A DNA stretch of 5,779 nucleotides from Spongiibacteraceae bacterium (lineage in GTDB: Bacteria; Pseudomonadota; Gammaproteobacteria; Pseudomonadales; PIVM01). The stretch's first letter is position 1; every line of letters begins with the position of its first letter. A model generated the notes under the pieces. That model was not told the DNA's origin. It saw only the letters and a list, made by a program, of their open reading frames with translations, and made no database searches. Where the stretch lies: NCBI GenBank assembly GCA_030618505.1, contig JAUXDF010000223.1, positions 1-5,779 of the forward strand, read 5' to 3'. Shown here piece after piece: positions 1-5,779 of this stretch. Position numbers and translations under genes: made by a program.

Positions 1-3000
1 TGCGCGACCTCTTTGAAGCAAGCACCATTGCGGCACTAGCAGAAAAAATAAATGGTGGGGTTACCAAAAACCTTGCACCTCCAATAACACCTGTAATTCG
101 CCAAGATATTGAAGCAAACCAACTACTACTCTCTTACGCTCAGCAACGACTCTGGATTATCGATCAAATCGACCCCGGCAGTCCAATGTTCAATATTGCC
201 TTTTCACTGCGGATTCGTGGTTCGCTTAATATTGAAGCATTACAAAAAGCTTTTGGCGAAATTATTCGTCGCCATGAAGCACTGCGCACCACAATGGCCA
301 TGCATGACAATCAGGCTTACCAGAAGATTCATGATGCTAATTTCTGCAAACTCGAAATATTTGATATCGAGGAGGATGAAGTCGCTCTGATGCAACGAGC
401 CAGCGACTTTATGCTTGCCCCCTTCGACCTGCAAAAAGGACCGCTGTTTAAAGCTGAATTATTGCAACTGCCACTGAGTGAATCGCACAACTCTGTATTG
501 ATGATCAATATGCACCACATCATCTCTGATGGCTGGTCGGTCAATATATTGATGCAGGAAATGGTCATATTGTACCAGGCTTACAGCACAGCTCAGACGT
601 CACCACTGCCGGAGCTGGCAATTCAATACGCGGATTTTGCACTTTGGCAACGGGACTGGTTACAAGGCGAAGTACTGGAGAATCAAGTCGACTACTGGCG
701 CCAGCAACTTGCTGATATTCCGCTGCTTGAACTACCTACGGACCACCCCAGAGGCGCGGTACTTGATCCAAAGGGAAAGCTACTGCATTTCAATATCGAC
801 CAACAGCTTCGTGACCAACTACAGGCACTAAGCCAACAGCAAGGCGTTACACTGTTTATGACGCTGCTGACAGCATTTAAAATCCTGCTCTACCGCTACA
901 GCGGCCAGCAAGACATTAGCGTAGGCACACCGATTGCCAACAGAACGCAGCAGGCAATTGAGCCGCTGATGGGCTTTTTCGTCAACACATTAGTAATGCG
1001 TAGTGCTATCGACCCACAGCAGGATTTTATCTCGCTTCTGCAACAAATCAAGCAGACTACGCTGAACGCTTTTCAAAATCAGGACATCTCATTTGAGCGT
1101 TTAGTCGATGACCTTAACGTACCACGCTCGCTCAGTCATACACCGCTCTTTCAAGTATTGTTTATATTGCAAAACACCGGCGATAAAAGCGTACAACCCA
1201 AACTCGAATCACTAATAGCAGGTGATCTTGAAATCTCACCACTATTTTCTGAACAAAGTGATGAAGAGTCCCATTCAAATGCCAAATATGACCTAACACT
1301 CTCGCTCAGTGATTATGATGGTGGCATGAGCGCAGAGCTTGAATACCGTAGCGCCCTGTTTGATCATGAAACTGTCCAACGAATGATGGAGCACTTCCAG
1401 TTATTGCTGCAAGCCATCGTCAACAAACCGCAACAAAGTATTATCTCGCTGCCTATTTTGACCCATAACGAACACCAGTTGTTGTTAAGCGACTGGAATG
1501 AAACCGCCCTCGATTATCCTCGCGACCAACTGGTTCATCAATTAATTGAAGAGCAGGTTAAAACCAATGGCAATGCCATTGCGGTGGTCTTTGAAGATCG
1601 CGGCCTCAGCTACACTCAGCTGAACGAGGCGGCTAACCGCCTCGCTCGTCATATTCAGCTACACAACAGTCAAACAGACAAATTGATCGGCGTCTGTCTG
1701 GAGCGATCCGAGGAAATGCTGGTCGCTTTGCTAGCCGTATTAAAATGCGGCTGCGCTTATGTACCGATTGATCCTGAGTATCCGCAGGAGCGCACCGAAT
1801 ATGTGATTGAAAGTGCCGATCTGGATATTTTAATCACCCAGCAAACACTTCTGGAGAAACTGCCCAAAGAAGATGTCACGCTGATCTGCCTGGATAGCGA
1901 AGCCGATAAAATTGCTACCCAGAGCTCAGCCAATCTGGACATTCTTCCACAAGCTCAAAAGCCGATGGCTTACACCATCTACACCTCGGGCTCTACCGGT
2001 AAACCCAAGGGTGTCGCAATACCACAACAAGCCTTTGTTAACTTTCTTTACGCGATGAAACAAAGCCTGTCGATGAACCAACACGACCGGCTACTGGCAG
2101 TCACCACCCTGTCCTTTGATATTGCCGGACTGGAATTATTTTTACCGCTAATGATCGGCGCCCGGGTCATTATCGCCAGCCGTATGGATGCGATGGATCA
2201 TCAGGCGCTCGCAGGACTTATCGCCCAGCAAGAAATCACGGTATTGCAAGCAACACCCGCCACCTGGCATATGTTGGTCAACAGTGACTGGCATGCACCA
2301 CAGCCCCTCAAGGGACTGTGTGGTGGGGAGCCTCTACCTCCCAAACTGGCCAATGAGCTGATCAGTCGCAGTGTTGATGTTTACAATATGTACGGCCCCA
2401 CCGAAACCACGGTATGGTCTTCGGTTTATCATCTGCCGGGTTTGATTGAAGGTAATAATGTTTCCATCGGTCGCCCGATTGCCAATACCTCCTTATTTAT
2501 TCTCGATGAAGAACTGCAGCCGGTGCCTGTTGGGGTCAGCGGAGAATTGTGGATCGGTGGTGACGGTGTCGCCTTTGGCTATCTTGGCCGTGACGATCTG
2601 ACCAGCGCTGCTTTTATTGACAATCCTTTTTACGCTGATGACCCAACAAAAAGCCAGCGCATTTATCGCACCGGCGATCTGGCACGCTACCGCAGCGATG
2701 GCAACCTGGAATGCCAGGGACGTATTGATAACCAGGTTAAAGTGCGTGGTTATCGTATCGAGCTGGGCGAGATTGAAACGGTACTCAACAAACACCCCGA
2801 TGTACGCGAAGGTGTGGTTCATACCATCAGCGCCGAAGGTGGTAATGTTATTTTGGTGGGCTATGTTGTCGCCCAAGCAAATCTTGAAGAGGGTGAGCCC
2901 AACGCGGCAACATTGCAGGCCCACCTCAGCCAGTCGCTACCAGATTACATGATCCCCAATGCTTTTATGTTTTTGGAGGCCATGCCTTTAACACCCAATG

Positions 3001-5779
3001 GCAAAGTTGATCGCAAAGCCCTGCCCTCTCCAGAGCAGGACCTGCAAAGCAGCGTTGAATATGTTGCGCCTGAGAACGAAACCCAGGAACAGATCGCCAC
3101 CATTTGGGCTGAGGTACTGGGTCTAAGCCAGGTCGGCATTAAAGATAACTTTTTTGAACTCGGTGGCCACTCGCTGCTAGCCACTCAGCTGATCTCACGC
3201 TTAAGGGAGCTGTTCAGTGTCGAGTTGCCACTACGCATTCTGTTTGAGAGCCCCAACGTAGAAGGTATCGCCTCGGCGATTGATCTTGAGGAGCATCGCG
3301 GGCCTGCGCTGCCGACTATCACGCCTGTCAGCCGTGAGCAGGAACTACCACTGTCCTTTAACCAGCAACGCCTGTGGTTTATGCAACAGCTCGATCCGCA
3401 AAACAGCGGCTACAATATGCCCGTCGCCTTGCAGATTAACGGCGCTCTGGATGCCAAAGCATTACGACTAGCCTTTCAGCAACTGGCCACACGTCACGAA
3501 ATTTTGCGTAGCCGTTTTATCAGCAACGAAAACGGTGAAACCCAACAGATTATTGATGCTGCAGGGGAATGGCAACTACCTCTGGAAACCTTATCCGAAA
3601 TCGATGAGAATGCCAGCAAAGCACAGATTCTTGCCCTCGCCGCGCGCGAGGCAAAAACACCTTTTGATCTCGCTAAAGCACCACTGTTACGCAGCAAGCT
3701 ATATCGGCTCTCTGAGCACAAACATATTCTGCTCGCCACCATGCACCACATTATTTCCGATGCCCTGTCGCTGGAAATAATGCTCACAGAACTGGCAGCA
3801 TTCTATCAAGCAGTGATGACCAAACGCCCTGCGCCCTTGGTGCCCCTGGCCATTCAATATGCCGACTACGCTTACTGGCAGCACCACAGCCTGCAAGGCG
3901 AAATTCTCGATCAACAGCTCGATTATTGGCAGGAGACACTGGCAGGTGCTCCCAAATTACTGAACCTGCCAACCGATCGAAGCCGCCCAAGCCAGCAGTC
4001 TGGCAGGGGCGCTAAATTAAATTTCACCATCAACAAGGCACTGACCGAAAAAATACGCGCCTTTAGCCAGGCACAAAACCTGACGCCATTTATGACCATG
4101 CTGGCAGGCTATCAATTGCTGCTGGCACGCTACGCCAGTCAGTCTGATATCTGTGTGGGCGTACCCATTGCCGGGCGCACGCAGCAAGAGCTGGAAGGTT
4201 TAATCGGCTTCTTCGTTAACTCGCTCATTGTTCGCAGCCAGCTCGATGATAACCCCACCGTTCAAGAACTGATCCATCATGTTAAAGATGGCGTTCTCGG
4301 TGCCTTTGCCAACCAGGAAGTCCCTGCAGAACAAGTCATCGAAGCTTTAAAAATTGAGCGCAACACGGCCTACAACCCGATTGCCCAGGTGGGTTTTAAT
4401 TATCAAACCGGTGCGGGAGAAAAACACCGTATCAGTTCTGGCGATCTTAGCATCGAGTTGATTGAAACCGATGCGGTGACTGCCAAGTACGATATGATCT
4501 GGTCCTTCAACGAGATAGAGCATCAAATCGGTGCTTGCGTTGAATACGCTAGTGACCTGTTTGATCAAAGCACTATATCGGCGATGGTCGAGCACTTCCA
4601 ACAACTGCTCAATCATATGCTCGATGACATTGAATTGCCCATCAACAGTGTGGCAATCAGTACGGAACAACAGTTATTCGCACAACTATCTCTGGACAGT
4701 CAACGCTATAGTGCCATCCGTCCTTTCACCGCCATGCAGCGTGATCTTTATCTGGACGGTATAATAAACCCGGACAACCAGCGTAATTACCTCGGTGTAA
4801 TTGTCGATCTCGAACAGCCTTTTAATCTTCAACTCTGGCAGCAAGCGCTCGATAAGGTCGTGGCCAATGAAGCCGTGCTGCGCAGTCGTTTTATTGCCAG
4901 CGAACAAGCCCATCTTGATGTTGCTTATCAGTGCATAATCAAAGCCGATCAGCCGGACAGTAAAGTACTCGCTGAGTTGATTAAGCCCAAAGGCGCCATG
5001 GGCAGCGAAGAGTTTCGCGCGCAAATTGAAGAATTAACCTACCGGCCTTATCAAGCCGCAGATGAAGCGTTGTTTAGAAACAAGATTTTTAAATTTTCAG
5101 AGCAGCATTATGCCATTCTCACCTGCTCCCATCACGCACTCTGTGATGGTGTTGCCGTGGCCAGCATCAACTATAAAATCGCCGAGGTTTATCAAGTACT
5201 GTTAAACGGTGAAGTCGCTGCGACAGAGGAACACCTGGAGCATCAAAGCGACCCCTTTGAAGAATACCTGGGTTTTAATCGCCAGCATTTTGATAGCCGT
5301 GAAATCCAAAACTTCTGGCGTTACCATGGCCAACAGATTGAACCCTTAAGCCCTTTTGTCAGCAGCGAATTGGCAAGCACAAAAGGCAAGTACATTCAGA
5401 TCGAACGACATCTAGATGATGAACACTGGATGGCGATTAAAAAGTTCTGCCTAAAAAAACGCACTACCCCGGCGATTTACTTTAAAGCACTGTATAGCCT
5501 GCTGTTAAAAGTCTACTGCAATAGCCGCGAAGGTTTCTACTTTAACGAGATAACCACCGGTCGCCCCAAAGGTCATATGCTAAGTTTGGGCTGCTATTTC
5601 CAGGGCGTGCCCTTTATCGTCCCGGCCGACCAGCTCAATGCGGATAACACTATTGATTCGCTACTCGCCTATGCCAGCACTTATCGCAGTGAAACCCAGG
5701 CTCATGAAAGCCTTTCCAACTCCGCCCAGCGAAAGTTGCTCGGGCAGGGCCGCGCTCAGGTAATTTATAATTTTTATGG
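1..5779 (+). CDS. Nonribosomal peptide synthetase, internal fragment (T-C-A-T-C-C), open at both ends
   Basis: One frame, starting at base 3, is open through the whole window: 1925 full codons plus two bases at each end. The protein is a modular NRPS that activates amino acids as adenylates, carries them as thioesters on phosphopantetheine arms and joins them in the cytoplasm. Domains by fragment residue are: T tail 1-16, C1 about 41-486, A about 510-1010, T about 1023-1096 (Ser1057), C2 about 1115-1552 and C3 about 1572 to the end. Every core motif expected for C1, A and T is present, so this part looks functional. No epimerase, methyltransferase, ketosynthase or thioesterase is seen. The predicted substrate of the only complete module is glycine. 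The odd feature is two condensation domains in direct succession after the T domain. The start codon, promoter and stop all lie outside the window. NRPS identity is certain; the product is unknown. Confidence 0.98.
3..50 (+). other. C-terminal end of an upstream thiolation (T/PCP) domain
   Basis: The first 16 residues (RDLFEASTIAALAEKI) match the last part of a carrier domain, where a 'LFE..TI..LA..I' segment follows the phosphopantetheine serine by some 25-30 residues. The serine itself lies upstream of the window. The equivalent segment in the complete T domain downstream (LFESPNVEGIASAI, 3240-3281) gives an internal comparison. The linker from here to C1 is about 25 residues and holds no epimerase domain, so the donor handed to C1 is expected to be L-configured or achiral. 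That last point is an inference from domain order. Confidence 0.85.
123..1460 (+). other. Condensation domain C1, canonical and probably active
   Basis: This domain forms the amide bond between the upstream T-bound chain and the amino acid on the following T domain. All seven C motifs are recognisable: C1 LSYAQQRLW (129-155), C2 RRHEALRTT (267-293), C3 MHHIISDGWS (510-539) with the catalytic second His at residue 172, C4 YADFALW (627-647), C5 MGFFVNTLVMR (969-1001), C6 NQDISFERLV (about 1077-1106) and C7 around PRSLSHTPLFQVLF (about 1122-1163). There is no extra N-terminal His motif of the dual condensation/epimerization type and no preceding epimerase. The domain therefore most resembles the ordinary type that accepts an L or achiral donor. 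Subtype assignment by eye is tentative; the general function is firm. Length, about 445 residues, is normal. Confidence 0.95.
1530..3030 (+). other. Adenylation domain, predicted glycine-activating
   Basis: The domain activates an amino acid with ATP and loads it on the adjacent T domain. Core motifs occur in order: A1 LSYTQL (1608-1625), A2 LKCGCAYVPID (1740-1772), A3 TSGSTGKPKG (1983-2012), A4 FDIAGLE (2115-2135), A5 YNMYGPTETT (2382-2411), A6 GELWIGG (2541-2561), A7 YRTGDLARY (2664-2690), A8 GRIDNQVKVRGYRIELGEIE (2718-2777), A9 LPDYMIP (2937-2957) and A10 NGKVDRKALP (2997-3026). Aligned by hand to GrsA PheA, the pocket residues are D(2118), I(2121), L(2130), Q(2247), L(2316), G(2322), M(2388), V(2412), W(2415) and K(3003). 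From memory of published codes, DILQLG..W is a glycine signature. The spacing between A8 and A9 is normal, so no methyltransferase is inserted. Two Cys in A2, where Ala and a variable residue are usual, are a harmless oddity. Confidence 0.95.
3069..3290 (+). other. Thiolation (T/PCP) domain of the glycine module
   Basis: This is a carrier domain of about 74 residues that follows A10 after a short linker. The signature DNFFELGGHSLLATQL (3144-3191) contains the serine (3171-3173, fragment residue 1057) that a phosphopantetheinyl transferase would modify. The 'GGHS' form is usual for carriers that serve condensation domains, as opposed to the 'GGDS' form often seen before epimerase domains. That fits the condensation domain that follows. 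The upstream helix (ETQEQIATIWAEVLGL) and the closing LFESPNVEGIASAI segment are both typical. Confidence 0.97.
3345..4658 (+). other. Condensation domain C2, with a Gly-to-Ala change in the active-site motif
   Basis: This is a full-length condensation domain of about 440 residues beginning some 20 residues after the T domain. Visible motifs are LSFNQQRLWFMQQL (3351-3392), TRHEILRSRF (3489-3518), MHHIISDALS (3741-3770), YADYAYW (3858-3878), IGFFVNSLIVR (4203-4235) and NQEVPAEQVIEALKIERN (about 4311-4364). Both histidines (fragment residues 1248 and 1249) and the Asp (1253) are kept, but the Gly of HHxxxDG is Ala (1254), and the usual Trp before Ser is Leu. The motif-5 segment with VGVPIAGRTQQELEGLIG is of condensation type, so an epimerase is unlikely. 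Activity is plausible because the catalytic His remains. Its donor should be the chain ending in glycine; its acceptor is unknown because a second condensation domain, not an adenylation domain, follows. Confidence 0.93.
4659..4715 (+). other. Short inter-domain linker between C2 and C3
   Basis: About 19 residues (from STEQQLF to QRYSA) join the end of C2 to the first strand of C3. The segment is polar and too short for any adenylation or carrier domain. There is no stop, no start with a ribosome binding site and no frame change here. The two condensation domains therefore really are fused in one polypeptide, not encoded by adjacent genes. Confidence 0.8.
4716..5779 (+). other. Divergent condensation-superfamily domain C3, truncated by the window end
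   Basis: This domain starts about 19 residues after C2. It is recognised as condensation-like from the N-terminal PFTAMQRDLYLDGI (4722-4763, in place of the S.AQ.RLW motif), ANEAVLRSRF (4863-4892, with Asn for the His of RHE.LR), and an intact active-site motif SHHALCDGVA (5127-5156; His residues 1710 and 1711, Asp1715, Gly1716). Other motifs are strongly altered: FEEYLGF (5256-5276) stands where YxDxAxW is expected, and LGCYFQGVPFIVP (about 5586-5624) replaces IGFFVNTL. The end, QVIYNFY, resembles the start of motif 7, so roughly the last quarter is missing. The retained HHxxxDG suggests catalysis. Possible roles are amide or ester formation with a free or carrier-bound acceptor, chain release, or a specialised condensation. 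The sequence does not decide between these. Confidence 0.85.

Noticed and set aside
109..390. 93-codon + strand ORF with an ATG start
   Set aside because: It is out of frame with the synthetase and overlaps C1 motifs 1 and 2. The translation is unlike any protein I know, and no gene would be expected inside an NRPS.
2493..2924. 143-codon ORF on the minus strand
   Set aside because: It lies wholly inside motifs A6 to A8 of the adenylation domain in the + frame. Its translation shows no recognisable domain, and it is best explained as a shadow of conserved coding sequence.
510..3761. Near-repeat between 510-530 and 3741-3761 (both encode MHHIISD) and similar C1/C2 pairs such as 'gagcacttcca'
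   Set aside because: These are short matches from homologous condensation domains coding the same motif, with synonymous differences. They are not a DNA repeat or a mobile-element signature.
3345..4658. C2 as an epimerization domain (T-E-C order would explain two condensation-type domains in a row)
   Set aside because: The motifs are of condensation type: LSFNQQRLW, RHEILR, YADYAYW and IGFFVNSL. The T domain has GGHS, not GGDS, and the predicted residue is glycine, which cannot be epimerized.
3345..4658. C2 as a siderophore 'interface' domain or glycopeptide X-domain
   Set aside because: Those domains typically lose parts of the HHxxxDG motif, and interface domains go with aspartate modules. 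C2 keeps both His and the Asp, and the module code points to glycine. The idea is not fully excluded without a phylogeny.
4659..4715. Possible gene boundary or frameshift between C2 and C3
   Set aside because: The frame is continuous, with no stop and no ribosome binding site plus start. The linker length is typical for fused domains.
4347..5024. Two minus-strand ORFs (4347-4670 and 4686-5024) across the end of C2 and the start of C3
   Set aside because: Both are antisense to conserved condensation-domain sequence in an unbroken + frame. They have no recognisable protein family, so they are treated as shadows.

Overview
The window is an internal piece of one very large nonribosomal peptide synthetase (NRPS) gene on the + strand. 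A single reading frame (codons starting at positions 3, 6, 9 and so on) stays open from end to end: 1925 complete codons without a stop. Neither the true start nor the true stop is inside the window, and no promoter, ribosome binding site, terminator, RNA gene, mobile element or intergenic gap is visible. All shorter ORFs on both strands lie inside this gene in other frames and look like shadows.

Layout, by protein domain: (1) the last helix of an upstream thiolation domain (T, 3-50); (2) a canonical condensation domain, C1 (about 123-1460); (3) an adenylation domain, A (about 1530-3030), with all ten core motifs and a binding-pocket code read as D-I-L-Q-L-G-M-V-W-K, which suggests glycine; (4) a complete T domain (about 3069-3290) with its phosphopantetheine serine at 3171-3173; (5) a second condensation domain, C2 (about 3345-4658), with a Gly-to-Ala change in the active-site motif (HHIISDA); (6) directly after it, a third and much more divergent condensation-superfamily domain, C3 (about 4716 to the window end), with an intact HHALCDG motif but most other condensation motifs remodelled. 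The order is therefore ...T-[C-A(Gly)-T]-C-C*...

How it should work: the upstream T domain presents a growing acyl or peptidyl chain to C1. The A domain activates what is probably glycine and loads it on the second T domain, and C1 joins the chain to it. The glycyl-extended chain then meets two condensation-type domains in a row with no A or T domain between them. This back-to-back pair is the unusual part of the window. One of the two may do something other than ordinary amide formation, such as release, acyl transfer to a free acceptor, residue modification, or recruitment of a partner protein. The downstream sequence needed to decide is missing.

Organism: a bacterium of moderate GC (about 45% in the first 600 bases and about 51% across part of the A domain, counted by hand). 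The Gln-rich protein and general style would suit a marine gammaproteobacterium, but this is only an impression. No product can be named from this fragment.
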